Origin: an uncultured Gemmatimonadales bacterium
GTDB lineage: Bacteria; Gemmatimonadota; Gemmatimonadetes; Palauibacterales; Palauibacteraceae
Reading direction: 5' to 3'
DNA: 64,000 nt
Assembly: GCA_947259585.1 (NCBI GenBank)
Contig: CAMYMV010000016.1
Span: 1-64,000, forward strand
The translations under genes were made by a program, and so were the position numbers. The notes beneath the pieces were generated by a model. The model saw only the letters and a list, made by a program, of their open reading frames with translations, was not told where the DNA came from and searched no databases. Positions 46,538 through 56,935 of this stretch are shown here, piece by piece; positions within the stretch are counted from its first letter, which is position 1, and every line of letters begins with the position of its first letter.

Positions 46538-48739
46538 ATGTCCGCAACGCACGTGATGATTCGATCGCTGTCCATCGCACCCTTGCTGGGAGCGGTGCTC
46601 GCGGCATCCGCGGCCACCGGGTTCGCTTCGGCCGGGTTCGCTTCGGCCGGCTTCGCGCCAGCCACGGCAGCTTCCGCCGCGCCGGCGGACACTCTCAGGC
46701 GTCCCATCCCCTACCCCGTCGTGCCGTCGCGGGGGTTCCTCGAGGCCGTGGAGAACGGGACCCGGACGACCTCGGGCCGCCCCGGACCGGCCTACTGGCA
46801 GCAGTGGACCGACTACGAGCTGAAGGCCACCATCCGGCCCGCGGAGCGCCGGCTCTACGGCGGTGGCCGCATCGTCTACCACAATCGCTCGCCGGACTCG
46901 CTGTCCACCCTCTACCTGCACCTGATGCAGAACGTGCACGCGGTCGGCGCCATGCGTAACCGGCCCCAGCTGGTGACGGGAGGGATCGTCCTCTCCCGGG
47001 TCGTGGCAGCCGGCGCGGAGCTGACGCTGCAGGCCAGCCGAAGGCCGCCCGGAAGCGAAGATGAGCTGCCGCCCGGCTACGCCGTACTCGGCACCATCCT
47101 TCGGGTGATTCTCCCCGAGGCCCTGCAGCCCGGTGAATCCGTGGAGCTGGAGCTGGACTGGACCTTCCAGATCCCGAGCCGGGGAGGCGGGAACCGAATG
47201 GGGTGGAGCGGCGATGACCTCTTCTTCATCGCCTACTGGTACCCGCAGATGGCCGTCTACGACGATGTCGTCGGCTGGCAGATCGATCCCTTCCTGGGTG
47301 CCGCGGAGCTCTACACCGGCTTCGGGAGCTACGACCTCACGGTCGAGGTGCCGGAGGGCTGGCTCGTCCTCGCGAGCGGAACGCTCCTGAACCCCGGGGA
47401 GGTCCTCGACCCCTCCGTCCTGGCGCGGCTCGGGCAGGCGGAGGGCTCGGACTCGGTCGTGCATGTCGTGCGCGAAGGCGACCTCGCGGCCGGCCGAGCG
47501 ACGCGCTCGAGCGTCGGCGGGCCCCTCTCCTGGCGCTTCCACGCCGATACCGCGCGCGACGTCTCGTTCAGCGCCTCCCGCGCCTCCGTCTGGGACGCCG
47601 TACGCACGCCGGTGGGCGACCGCGACGCGGATGGGCAGACCGACTATGCACGGGTGGACGCCGTCTACCGGCCGAGCGCGCCCCGCTGGGCGAACGCGGC
47701 CCGCTACGGGCAGCACGCCATCGACTTCTTCTCCCGCTATCTCGCCCTCCCCTATCCCTGGAACCACATGAGCGCGATCGAGGGCGGCGGCATCATGGGC
47801 GGGGGGATGGAGTTCCCGATGATGACCCTGATGGGCAGCTACAACACGCGGAGCGACAGCGCCCTCTACTACGTGACGGCGCACGAGCTCGGCCACATGT
47901 GGCTGCCGATGATCGTCGGCTCGGACGAGCGCCGGCACGCCTGGATGGACGAGGGCATGACCAGCTTCAACGAGAATCAATCGCGGAAGGAGTTCTTCCC
48001 CGGCGAGGACTCGGAGGACTCGGACCGGGAGGGATATCTGGCGGTCGCCCGGGCCGGCGAAGAGGGCGAGATGATGCGGTGGACCGACCACCATTACCCG
48101 GGCCGCGCCGGCACCGCTTCCTACAGCAAGCCCTCCACCGTGCACGCCGCCCTACAGGGGCTGCTGGGAGAAGACGCCTTCCTCGCCGCCTACCGGGAGT
48201 ACATCCGGAGGTGGGCCTACAAGCATCCCACGCCCTGGGACTTCTTCCACACGATGGAGGACGTGACCGGCCGCGACCTCGAGTGGTTCTGGCGCGCCTG
48301 GTACTACGAGACCTGGACGCTCGATCAGGCGGTGACGGATGTCCGGGAGAGAGGCGACGGGACGGGCGATGGGACCGGCGACGGGAAAGTTGCCGGGACA
48401 GGCAACGGGACCGGCGGCGGCACGGAGATCGTCATCCGCGACCTGGGCCTCGTACCTATGCCGGCGCGCGTGCAGGTCACCCGTGAGGACGGAGAGGTGC
48501 TGGATCTCGAGGTCTCCGTGGACACCTGGCTGGCCGGGGCGGCGGAGGCCGTGCTGACCGTGCCCTCGGGCTCGCCGGTCGTCCGGGTGGAGATCGACCC
48601 TGAGGGGCTCTTTCCCGACGTCGACCGGGACAACAACGTGTGGGACGCAGCCGAGAGCGCCGGGAGCGAGGGTGCCGAGAGCGAGGGTGCCGGGAGCGAG
48701 GGTGCCGAGAGCGAGAACGAAGCCGGGAGGGAGGGATGA
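46538..48739 (+). CDS. M1-family metallopeptidase
   Basis: VTAHELGHMWLPMIVGSDERRHAWMDEGMTSF (HExxH-E); signal peptide; low-complexity Gly/Glu/Ser segments near the C-terminus. Confidence 0.92.
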   Translation: MSATHVMIRSLSIAPLLGAVLAASAATGFASAGFASAGFAPATAASAAPADTLRRPIPYPVVPSRGFLEAVENGTRTTSGRPGPAYWQQWTDYELKATIRPAERRLYGGGRIVYHNRSPDSLSTLYLHLMQNVHAVGAMRNRPQLVTGGIVLSRVVAAGAELTLQASRRPPGSEDELPPGYAVLGTILRVILPEALQPGESVELELDWTFQIPSRGGGNRMGWSGDDLFFIAYWYPQMAVYDDVVGWQIDPFLGAAELYTGFGSYDLTVEVPEGWLVLASGTLLNPGEVLDPSVLARLGQAEGSDSVVHVVREGDLAAGRATRSSVGGPLSWRFHADTARDVSFSASRASVWDAVRTPVGDRDADGQTDYARVDAVYRPSAPRWANAARYGQHAIDFFSRYLALPYPWNHMSAIEGGGIMGGGMEFPMMTLMGSYNTRSDSALYYVTAHELGHMWLPMIVGSDERRHAWMDEGMTSFNENQSRKEFFPGEDSEDSDREGYLAVARAGEEGEMMRWTDHHYPGRAGTASYSKPSTVHAALQGLLGEDAFLAAYREYIRRWAYKHPTPWDFFHTMEDVTGRDLEWFWRAWYYETWTLDQAVTDVRERGDGTGDGTGDGKVAGTGNGTGGGTEIVIRDLGLVPMPARVQVTREDGEVLDLEVSVDTWLAGAAEAVLTVPSGSPVVRVEIDPEGLFPDVDRDNNVWDAAESAGSEGAESEGAGSEGAESENEAGREG

Positions 48740-48987
48740 GCTACCGCAAGTTCACCGACAGGAGCGGCGCGGTGTGGCAGTTGAAGGACGAGACACTGAA
48801 CCGGTGGGTCTTCGATCCGGTGCCCGGCAACCCGTCCGATCCTCGTACCGTGACGCCGCCCACCTACACGGACGACCCGTTCGAGATGAGCGAGGGCGAG
48901 CTTCAGCGCCTCCTGGACAAGGCGCGCCCCTCGGGCGGACCCGGCAAGGCCGCCTGGCCGTTCAAGGACGACCCTCCGGGGACCTAG
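48736..48987 (+). CDS. Small hypothetical protein
   Basis: MSYRKFTDRSGAVWQLKDETLNRWVFDPVPG...; ATGA overlap with the peptidase gene. Confidence 0.7.
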   Translation: MSYRKFTDRSGAVWQLKDETLNRWVFDPVPGNPSDPRTVTPPTYTDDPFEMSEGELQRLLDKARPSGGPGKAAWPFKDDPPGT

Positions 48988-49022
48988 GCTCACTCGACTC
49001 GGCGGACAGCGGCCTGCCGCGA

Positions 49023-52000
49023 CTAGAAGCCGTCCCGCCAGAACTCCGCGACGCTCTCGACCGTCCTTCGGGTCACGCGCGCCCCGATCGTCACATAGAA
49101 CCCGTGCCCTCCGCGCGCGGAGAAGTCCGGATCGGTCAGATCGCCGAACCGGTAGCCGGCCTCGATCTGCAGGAGCTCGATCGGGTAGATGATGAGGAAC
49201 GGGGCCGCGTCCCAGCGGCTCGCCGAGGTGCTTCGCTCGATCAGCAGACGCGCATCCATGCCGACCGCGATCCTGGAGAACAGATCGAAGCGGGTTCGTC
49301 CTCCCAGGTAATCGGCGCGTGACACGAGGCTGCGTATCTCCTCACCCTCGCCCGGGAGATGCGATTCGGTGAAGCGGGTCGCATAGCGGGCCGCGAACTC
49401 CAGGTCCTCTACCGGCGCCCAGATCAGCTCCGCCAGCCCGATGAGTCGCGTCTCCTTGCCGTCCTTTGCGAGCACGCCGCTGGCGCGAGGATTCAGGGCG
49501 TCCAGCCACTCGAACTTCGCCAGCAGGTTCAGCGCGTCCGAGTCCACGGGGCGGAAAGCGACGCCCCAGAGCGAGGAGATCCGCCGGCTCACGCCCGGGC
49601 GGGTCGAGGAGGTCTCCTCCGTCTGAACGAGCTCCTGTCTAGACAGGAGAGCGAACCCCCGTCCAAACGAGACATCGCCGGCCAGGAAGCCGAGGCGCGT
49701 CGATCGGAAGTCGCCGTCCCTCAACTCACCGCTGAACGCCAGGCGGTAGGGGGCGTCCGGCGGCAGGTACTCGGCACCCGCCGAAGCCGCCCAGTAGTCC
49801 TCTTCCTGCTGCACGAAGGGGAGAGCCCGAACCGGGTTCTCGATCGGCGCTTCGCCGACGCCGAAACGGCGCTCGAACAGAGAGTTGATGGTCCACGACT
49901 GACCGAGCCGGACCCGGTTGTTCAGCCCGATGACGGCGGCGTTGTGGACACCACCGGAGCCCCCGACGAGCTGATAGGAGCTCCAGGCCTCGGTGCCGAA
50001 TCCGATGTCGCTGCGGACGCCGAAGTTGGTGATCGAGTAGCTGGAGTCGGCATTGATGAACACCCGCCGGTGACGCGCCTCCAGCTTGACGCCGTCCATC
50101 AGCTGGTATTGGGCGCCGAGGCCGACGTGGTCCGGCATGACGTTCCGGCCGGTCTGCTTCAGCTGGAGGCGGCCTTCGGCAAGCAGCGAGAGCCGGGAAA
50201 TGGGGCTCCAGGCAACATCCAGGGTGCCGCCCAGCGACTCGTCCGTGCCTCCCGCTGCCGGGTTGCCGCTGAACTGGTCGCTCGTGAACGCCGCGCCGAC
50301 CCGCACGGCGGGCCCGAGGAGCTGCGAGAGACGAAGGACGGTCTGGCGGCGCGACACTTTCTCGACCTTGAAGTCCTGCCGTTGATGGCTGACCCGCACC
50401 TCGCTGTCCCGGGAGAAGCGCCAGCCGGCGCTCAGCCTGAGATCCTCGGTGCCGGCTCGGAGCGAGGTCTCCGACGGATTGACGTACCGGGAGCCGATGC
50501 GCGCCCAGCCGGCCTGTATATCGACCGCTCCTTGGAACAGGGCCAGCGACGCGTCCAGCGCCACCGCCACATCGCTCGAGTCTGGAATGGTGGAGTAGGA
50601 GACCTCCGCCCCGAGGGTCAGGTCCCGGATCCGTGCCCACACGTCCCCGCCCGCCATGTAGTGGAAGCGCTCTCCCCCGTTGCCGCGTATCCCGATCACG
50701 CCCACCCGTAGGGCCGATTCGGAGGAGCGGACAGCCGGCTTCGGGACGCCGCCCGCCACGAGCCCCGGAGCCGGACCCGCGCCCGCTCCGAGGATGTCGA
50801 CGCTGGCGCGCACACCCGCCACGAGCTCTTTCTCACCGCCGCTCTCGGCCTCGAACGTGACCATGAGGAAGAGGGGGTTGCCGTAGACGTCCGCCGCCGA
50901 AACCGGCCGCTTGAGAAGCAGGAGCCCGGCCTCGTAGTCGATCTGATAGTCGACGAAGCGGATCAGCGGCTGCTGGCTGAGCACGCGCGCCGCATCGTTC
51001 AGGTCGCGTGACTCGATGACCACCCGTTCCGTTCCGGGCCGGATGTCCGTCTCGAGGCCGTACGGCCCCGAGGTGCCGGCGCCGCGGATCTGCAGCTGCT
51101 GAATGCTCTGGCGGGTGAAGCTTCCGAACGCTTCGACGGTCGCGGGGCCCGCCGTCACGTGGGTGGCGGCGCCGGTGAGGGCCCTCCGGTACCGGTTCAG
51201 CCGCAAGTCCGGGGCGAACCCGTCCGTGACCACCGAGCCGACCTCAAGCCAGTTGAGGTCGCGCTCGATGCGAGCGCTGAAGGAGCCGTCGGATGCCCCT
51301 TCGACCCGGCGGCTGCTCGCGTCGCCGAGTATCGGGTAGCGGGCCTCTTGCAGAGGGTCGTAGCCGCGGCCGAAGAAGCCATTCCCGTCGTTCAGCTTCC
51401 GGGTGTCGTAGCTGAGCGTGAGCGAGGTCCGCTCGTCCAATCGGCCGCGCGCGGTGATCGCGGCGAAGGCGTCAGGGCTGGCACCGAAGCCGAAGCGGCC
51501 GAATCCGGTCACGATGAAATCGCGGATCTGCGGCAGCACGGCGAGGGGCAACGTGCCCTCGGCGGACCCGGATCGCAGGCCCAGCGCCCCCTCCGACGCC
51601 TGCTGGCCCGGTCGCAGGCTGACGTGGACCCAACCGGAGGCGTCCGCCCGGTGCTGGATGCCGGCGGAGTTGGGGTCCTCGTCGAGCCCCATCGCCATCG
51701 CCGCCTCCGCCCACACCGTCACCATCGGCTCGCCGAGGACGGGCACGCCCCAACGGTCGAGCACGCGAACGCGGACGTCCACCAGGCTGTTCCCGTCCGC
51801 CACGAGACGAATCGGCACCTTCTCGGCCTCGAACCTCGCCGGTTCGCCCGTCACGTGAACGGCCGCGCTGTCCCAACGAGCCTGTCCCCAGGAGTTCGTG
51901 ATCCGGGCGCGCAGCCGGTGGGGTCCCGGGGCGAGCTTGACGGAGATGAAGTCATGGCGGCCATCACCCCGGATCTGTGCCTCGGCGACCAGCGAGTCCC

Positions 52001-54707
52001 CGTCGAACAGGGCCACCGGCATCCCCGGTTCGCCGCTCACGCCGATGAACACCCGGTCCATGCGGAACACGGTGCCGTCCGCCGGTGCGAAGATCTCGAC
52101 ACCCGGACCGAACAGGAAGGCGTTCCCCCGGTCCTCATCCCGCTCTTCGGCGCTGCGCTGCGCCGGCACCGTCACGACCTCGCCGGAGGCGGGGGCCGTG
52201 GCGGAGAGACGGAGTCGGACGGGCGCCGGCTCGTCCTCGCCCTCGAAGCTCCAGTACAGCACGTCGGCGCCGCTGCGGTCACGCCTTACGTCAGGATCGG
52301 GCGCCGGCCGAGAGCCCACCCGGGCGCTTCCCCCGAGGGGATGCCAGCCGGCCGGCAGGGGGAAGGCCACCTCCGGCCATCCCGCGGCGGCCGGCTCGAG
52401 GACCACCTCGACCGGCGGCTTCTGGGCCCAGTCGCTCGGATCAGGAAGGGTATCCGTCGGCTGGCCCGTGACGCTGCCGACCAGCATGGTGAGGTCGAGC
52501 GTGCTCAGGTCCAGCGCGGCGAGCTGGCCGGTCGGCAAGCGGACCTCGGCCAACCGCGCGCCCCTGGGCACGAGCCGGAAATCGAGCCGCGGGCTCGTCC
52601 AGCCGTCACTGATTCGCGTAAGCAGGTCGCCCGACGGATCGGCGAGGCGGTAGACCGCCGGGAGGGAGTGCGTGTCGAGGTGGAACGCGTGCTCGCTGGA
52701 CCGCACGTTCCGCAGGGAGAACTTCCCGTCCGGGTCGGTCGTGGCCACGTTGGCGTCTTCCGTCCAGATGTCCACCCCTTCCACCCCCGGCTCACCGGCA
52801 TCCAGCCTCCCGTTGTCGTTCAGGTCCACCCAGACCCGGCCGAGCGCCACGCGGCTCTCGAGCGGCCAACCTGCCCGGACCTGCACGAAGGCCGTCACGG
52901 CTTCGGAGCGCACGAAGCCCTCTTCGGCCGTCGCCACCGCCACGTTGGCCAGCATGTCGCTTCCGCCGGAGACGAGGGCCGCGGAGTAGCGGATGTTGCT
53001 CACGGCACCGCCGTCGAGCGGACCGTCGAGGAAGAAGGTGACCACCGGACCGGAGACCTGAACCGAATCGGCACCTGAGACCGAGCCTTCGACGAACACC
53101 ATCTCCGGCGGCAGCGTGTCGCTCACCACCACGCGGCCGACTCGGCTCGAACCGGTGTTGTCGAGCCGGATCGTGAAGGAGACCGTCTCACCCACCGAGG
53201 CCTGCAGCACGTCGGCGGACTTGTCGATCTCCAGCTGATCGGCGCGGATGCCCACCAGCCCTACGGGAGCCGTGTCGGTGGCGGGGGTTCCGTTGAGCGG
53301 AGCGAAGCGGGCCTGGTTGACCGCGACGACGCTGTCCGACACCTCCGGCCGCACCCTCGCGACGAGCTGGATCTGGGCCGTGTCGCCCGGGGCCAGGTCA
53401 CCCACCTCCCAGCGAACCTCCTGTCCATCCACCTCGGCCGGCGGCTCGGCCGAGACGTACTCGAGGCCGGCGGGCAGGCTGTCCACCACGACGGCGTCTC
53501 GGGCCGCGGCTCGGTCCGAGGCGTTGCCGTAGAGAATCTTGAACCTCACCTCCTCGCCGATATGTGCCACCGAGGGACTGTCCAGGAGCTTCTCGAGAAA
53601 GGCCTCGGCCGAGATGAGCGGGGTCGTGGCGGCGTTGGAGCTCTCACTCTCGGAGCCGCTCGATCCGCCGTAGTCGACGGAGGCGACGTTGCTGATCTGG
53701 CCGTCCGGGTCGGTGCTCTCCACCCGGACCTGGAAGCTCACCGTGCCCGTGGCGTCCGCCGGAATATCCCCGAGCTCGAACACGACGGTGTTGGAGGTCG
53801 AGTCGTACCGGCCGCCGTCGCCATCGTCCGCGTCGGTCACCGCCTGCCCATCCACGCTCATGCTGCCGGCGATGTACGAGACGCCACCGGGGATTGGATC
53901 CGAGATCACCACGCCCTGGGCCACGCCCGAGCCCTCGGCCACGTACTGGATCGAGTAGTCGATGACGTCGCGATAGGTGGCGGCATCGGGGCTCGCGAGC
54001 TTCTGGAGAATCAGCGAGATCGGCGGCCCGGTGACCGTGATGCGATCGATGACCTGCGCCCAGATGCCGGGATCCGATTCGCTCGTCGCGCGCACCACCA
54101 CGCTCGAGGTCTCCCCGCCCGTGGCCAGCGAATCCACCTGCACGACGACCACGATGTCGGCGGTCTCGCCCGGATCGAGAGGGATGCAGGCCTTGATCTT
54201 CGGGCCGGGCGAGCCTCCGGAGTACTCCCGGACCTCGGTCTCGAAGACAGCCTCGGGGAAAGCCTCCGCCAGGAAGCAGTCGGGCGAGGCTCCCAGGTTC
54301 TCGATGGTGTGCCGAAGCAGAATCTCCTCTCCGGACACGGCATCGACCCGGCGGTTGGGGTAGATGTCGACACCGGAGGCCTGGGCGAGCATGACCACGG
54401 CCGGCGCGGAGACGAGGTTTCGGGGATTGCCGCTTCCGTCGACCCAGCTGAGCTCGGCCCGGTTCGTGATGGCGGTTGCGGCGGCCGCGGATGGTGCGGA
54501 AGCCGGCTCCCCGGCCAGAAATTCGCCGGCCAGAGGCTCGCCCGCGGACGCGCTGCCAAGCTCAGCCTCCGACGAGGTGGAGGCGGCCGAGGCGAGAGCG
54601 ACGCCGGCGAAAAGCCATATTCCCAGAAACGCGAAGAGCCCCCGTGCCGGAATGTGGTCCGGCCGGGAGCCTTCGCACTCCGTCCGCGGTGCGGGACGCC
54701 CGGTCAA
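49023..54707 (-). CDS. Giant DUF11 / SdrD-B-like outer-membrane beta-barrel protein (1894 aa)
   Basis: Repeated DUF11-like segments (DVLQASVGETVSFTIRLDNTGSSRVGRVVVSDTLPP), SdrD-B-like VWVDLNDNGRLDAGEPGVEGVDIW, C-terminal barrel ending WRDGF. Confidence 0.88.
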   Translation of the reverse strand: MTGRPAPRTECEGSRPDHIPARGLFAFLGIWLFAGVALASAASTSSEAELGSASAGEPLAGEFLAGEPASAPSAAAATAITNRAELSWVDGSGNPRNLVSAPAVVMLAQASGVDIYPNRRVDAVSGEEILLRHTIENLGASPDCFLAEAFPEAVFETEVREYSGGSPGPKIKACIPLDPGETADIVVVVQVDSLATGGETSSVVVRATSESDPGIWAQVIDRITVTGPPISLILQKLASPDAATYRDVIDYSIQYVAEGSGVAQGVVISDPIPGGVSYIAGSMSVDGQAVTDADDGDGGRYDSTSNTVVFELGDIPADATGTVSFQVRVESTDPDGQISNVASVDYGGSSGSESESSNAATTPLISAEAFLEKLLDSPSVAHIGEEVRFKILYGNASDRAAARDAVVVDSLPAGLEYVSAEPPAEVDGQEVRWEVGDLAPGDTAQIQLVARVRPEVSDSVVAVNQARFAPLNGTPATDTAPVGLVGIRADQLEIDKSADVLQASVGETVSFTIRLDNTGSSRVGRVVVSDTLPPEMVFVEGSVSGADSVQVSGPVVTFFLDGPLDGGAVSNIRYSAALVSGGSDMLANVAVATAEEGFVRSEAVTAFVQVRAGWPLESRVALGRVWVDLNDNGRLDAGEPGVEGVDIWTEDANVATTDPDGKFSLRNVRSSEHAFHLDTHSLPAVYRLADPSGDLLTRISDGWTSPRLDFRLVPRGARLAEVRLPTGQLAALDLSTLDLTMLVGSVTGQPTDTLPDPSDWAQKPPVEVVLEPAAAGWPEVAFPLPAGWHPLGGSARVGSRPAPDPDVRRDRSGADVLYWSFEGEDEPAPVRLRLSATAPASGEVVTVPAQRSAEERDEDRGNAFLFGPGVEIFAPADGTVFRMDRVFIGVSGEPGMPVALFDGDSLVAEAQIRGDGRHDFISVKLAPGPHRLRARITNSWGQARWDSAAVHVTGEPARFEAEKVPIRLVADGNSLVDVRVRVLDRWGVPVLGEPMVTVWAEAAMAMGLDEDPNSAGIQHRADASGWVHVSLRPGQQASEGALGLRSGSAEGTLPLAVLPQIRDFIVTGFGRFGFGASPDAFAAITARGRLDERTSLTLSYDTRKLNDGNGFFGRGYDPLQEARYPILGDASSRRVEGASDGSFSARIERDLNWLEVGSVVTDGFAPDLRLNRYRRALTGAATHVTAGPATVEAFGSFTRQSIQQLQIRGAGTSGPYGLETDIRPGTERVVIESRDLNDAARVLSQQPLIRFVDYQIDYEAGLLLLKRPVSAADVYGNPLFLMVTFEAESGGEKELVAGVRASVDILGAGAGPAPGLVAGGVPKPAVRSSESALRVGVIGIRGNGGERFHYMAGGDVWARIRDLTLGAEVSYSTIPDSSDVAVALDASLALFQGAVDIQAGWARIGSRYVNPSETSLRAGTEDLRLSAGWRFSRDSEVRVSHQRQDFKVEKVSRRQTVLRLSQLLGPAVRVGAAFTSDQFSGNPAAGGTDESLGGTLDVAWSPISRLSLLAEGRLQLKQTGRNVMPDHVGLGAQYQLMDGVKLEARHRRVFINADSSYSITNFGVRSDIGFGTEAWSSYQLVGGSGGVHNAAVIGLNNRVRLGQSWTINSLFERRFGVGEAPIENPVRALPFVQQEEDYWAASAGAEYLPPDAPYRLAFSGELRDGDFRSTRLGFLAGDVSFGRGFALLSRQELVQTEETSSTRPGVSRRISSLWGVAFRPVDSDALNLLAKFEWLDALNPRASGVLAKDGKETRLIGLAELIWAPVEDLEFAARYATRFTESHLPGEGEEIRSLVSRADYLGGRTRFDLFSRIAVGMDARLLIERSTSASRWDAAPFLIIYPIELLQIEAGYRFGDLTDPDFSARGGHGFYVTIGARVTRRTVESVAEFWRDGF

Positions 54708-54743
54708 GGCATCCTCCCCGATCCTCCTACATCATGCCTCCGC

Positions 54744-55964
54744 TCAGTTGTTGATCTGGACCCGGATCCAGAAAAAGCGGCTCGTGCCGAAGGCGAGCGT
54801 GGTGAGGGTCGCCTCCACCTCGTTAGCCGCCGGCGTCGTGATCACCCAGGCCGGAGAGCCGGCGTCGTCGTCGTTCGAATCGTAGGTCACCTCGTCGGGC
54901 AGCGAGTCGGTGACGACGACGCTGGTGGCGTTCGTGTCCCCACTGTTCGTCACGGTGATCCGGTACCAGATGAACTCGCCCGGATCGACCGTTCCGGCGA
55001 CGGGCGTGGACTGGTCGTCCCTGAACGCTGCCTTTGCGATCCCCAGGGTGGCGCCGGCGATGACGTTGACCGTCACGTCACCGGTGTCGGTGACTAAGCC
55101 GTCCGCCTGCGAGGTCGCCTCGAGCTGGAGCACGTCCGAGGCTCCGGCCGCGGCGATAACCGTGTAGACCACGTCGATGTCGATCGACTCGCCTTGCGTG
55201 AAGGCGACCGAGGTGCTGGCCCCGGCGACGCCGTTCACGGAGACGATCGTGATCTCGGCCGGATTGGACGACGCGACCAGATCGAAGGTGTCGGGACCGT
55301 CGCCGTTGTTCACCACCGTGAACGTCTCGGTGTAGTTGGGAGGGCTCGGCAGCCGGTCCACGCTCGCCGCATCCGGCGTCACCGTCACGCCCGCCGTCAG
55401 CCCCGGCGTGATGGGCACAAGCTGCGCATCCTGCGCCGGCCCACGCCGGGAGTCGGCAGTCAGCGTGTAGTTCGTCGTTATGCCACCCTGGTCCGCTCCC
55501 ACGCTGTAGGTCACGGTGACGGTCACCGAGTTGCCCAGCGTGATCAGCGTGGCGGCCAGAGCGTCGTTGAGAAGCGCCAGCGTCGCGTACGGGGATCCGT
55601 CGAGATCGTAGCCCGTCACGGTGATACCGGCGGTAGAGATCGTCTCGGCCACCGAGAGGCTGTCGTCGCCGTTCCCGGTGTTCGTCAGCACGAAGGCCAA
55701 CGTGTTCCCTGAGCTGCCAGGGTTCGGGGCGGCGGCCCCCGGGTCCGATACGTCGACACCGGAGACGAAGCCGACCGTGACGTCAACGCTCGCCGTGACC
55801 GGTGTGTAGGTGTTGCTGTTGGCGTCGGTCCAGCTCACCGTCGCCTCGTTGGTGATGACCGTTCCCTCCTCGGTCGGCTGCGCCAGCGCCGGGGCCGAGA
55901 TGAGGAGCAGCCCGCCGACGAGCGGCAGAGCTGCCTGGCGAACTCGCGTCATGAAGCGTCTCAT
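54744..55964 (-). CDS. DUF11-domain secreted protein
   Basis: Signal peptide; TNEATVSWTDANSNTYTPVTASVDVTVG; RITVTNSGDTNATSVVVTDSLPDEVTYD. Confidence 0.88.
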   Translation of the reverse strand: MRRFMTRVRQAALPLVGGLLLISAPALAQPTEEGTVITNEATVSWTDANSNTYTPVTASVDVTVGFVSGVDVSDPGAAAPNPGSSGNTLAFVLTNTGNGDDSLSVAETISTAGITVTGYDLDGSPYATLALLNDALAATLITLGNSVTVTVTYSVGADQGGITTNYTLTADSRRGPAQDAQLVPITPGLTAGVTVTPDAASVDRLPSPPNYTETFTVVNNGDGPDTFDLVASSNPAEITIVSVNGVAGASTSVAFTQGESIDIDVVYTVIAAAGASDVLQLEATSQADGLVTDTGDVTVNVIAGATLGIAKAAFRDDQSTPVAGTVDPGEFIWYRITVTNSGDTNATSVVVTDSLPDEVTYDSNDDDAGSPAWVITTPAANEVEATLTTLAFGTSRFFWIRVQINN

Positions 55965-55978
55965 CGGTCTCCCTTTTC

Positions 55979-56510
55979 TCAGCCGCTCACGTCAGTCCGT
56001 GCTGGTTTCGTATCTTGCTGCGTCGATTCTGGGGCCACTGATTTCACTTCTTCTGAGATCGATTCGGGCGATAGGGTGTGGAACCTGGCGTCGAACTGGG
56101 CGGTCACCTGCGCCCCAGGCTCTACGGGGCCGGCCACCGTCCAGCGGATGTGCGTGTAGGTCTCAGGGGGCGCGGGCCGCTCGACCCGCTCCCCGTCGAC
56201 GATCTCGACGATGAGAGGTCGTTCCGCGTAGCTGCTCCCCCCATCGATGGAGAAGTCGATCCGAGCGTCCTCGCGGTCGGCACTTGCCGACTCGCCCACA
56301 TAGAGGAGCCCATCGGGAACCGGGTCCGGCGCTCAGCCCGCGCCGCTGGAGGGAACGATGCCGCTCGTCCCCGGCCATGAGATTCTCGGCCGCGACCACC
56401 AGTGCCTGCGGCTCCGATGCCTCCTGAGCCGCCAACTTTTGCGCCGTCAGCACGTGCGTCGGCGATAGGATCGCCAAGGCGCAGACTCCGCGAATCCATA
56501 AGGTCCTCAT
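55979..56510 (-). pseudogene. Small secreted DUF11-like protein, frame broken near 56320-56350
   Basis: Signal-peptide ORF MRTLWIRGVCALAILSPTHVLTAQ... shifts frame into DPVPDGLLYVGESASADREDARIDFSIDGGSSYAERPLIVEIVDG...TYTHIRWTVAGPVEPGAQVTAQFDARF. Confidence 0.55.
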
Positions 56511-56682
56511 GCGTGACTCCCAGGTCTCATTCGCCGCTGGCTTTGCCGCGGGTGCTGGAGACCCCTCTCAGTTGTCGGGAGCCTGCGGGCTGTGTTCAGC
56601 CCTCATCGGGGACTGCTTGCACGTCGGCTCCCGAGTGTTCAGGGGAAGTATGAGCAGACGTTGTGCCTTGGATTGGCGCGGT

Positions 56683-56694
56683 GGGGGGGGGGGG
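56683..56694. repeat. G12 homopolymer upstream of the DUF11 operon
   Basis: Read directly: ggt-GGGGGGGGGGGG-cgacgc. Confidence 0.9.
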
Positions 56695-56704
56695 CGACGC
56701 AAGA

Positions 56705-56798
56705 GTAACGTGTTGTTACGTCATCTCTTAGAGATGGTCTGCCAGGGCGCGGAGAGGCGTCTTGTAAGCCACGCACCGTTGTATAACTCGCGAGTTAT
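56705..56798. promoter_or_regulatory. Dyad cluster, candidate operators of the DUF11 operon
   Basis: GTAAC-gtgtt-GTTAC (56705-56719); CATCTCT-t-AGAGATG (56722-56736); ATAACTCGCGAGTTAT (56783-56798, perfect 16-bp palindrome). Confidence 0.6.
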
Positions 56799-56935
56799 GG
56801 CAACTCGCACATGTGTGTGCAGTATTTGCGACTTTGGTCCGTGGGCAGGGGGGAAAGGAGTGGCGGTGGGCCGGGCGTGGGGAGTGGGGGCGCGGATCAG
56901 GGCTGGAGCGGTGCGCTCAGGTCACGGCGCGGCGC

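Noticed and set aside
49359-53078. Long plus-strand ORFs (450 and 639 aa) inside the DUF11 barrel gene
   Set aside because: Antisense shadow ORFs of a well-supported 1894-aa protein.
56318-56345. In-frame TGA upstream of DPVPDGLLYVGE as a second Sec codon
   Set aside because: Sequence just upstream in that frame (TSGIVPSSGAG) is not coherent with the family and the signal-peptide half is in a different frame; a deletion/frameshift explains it better.
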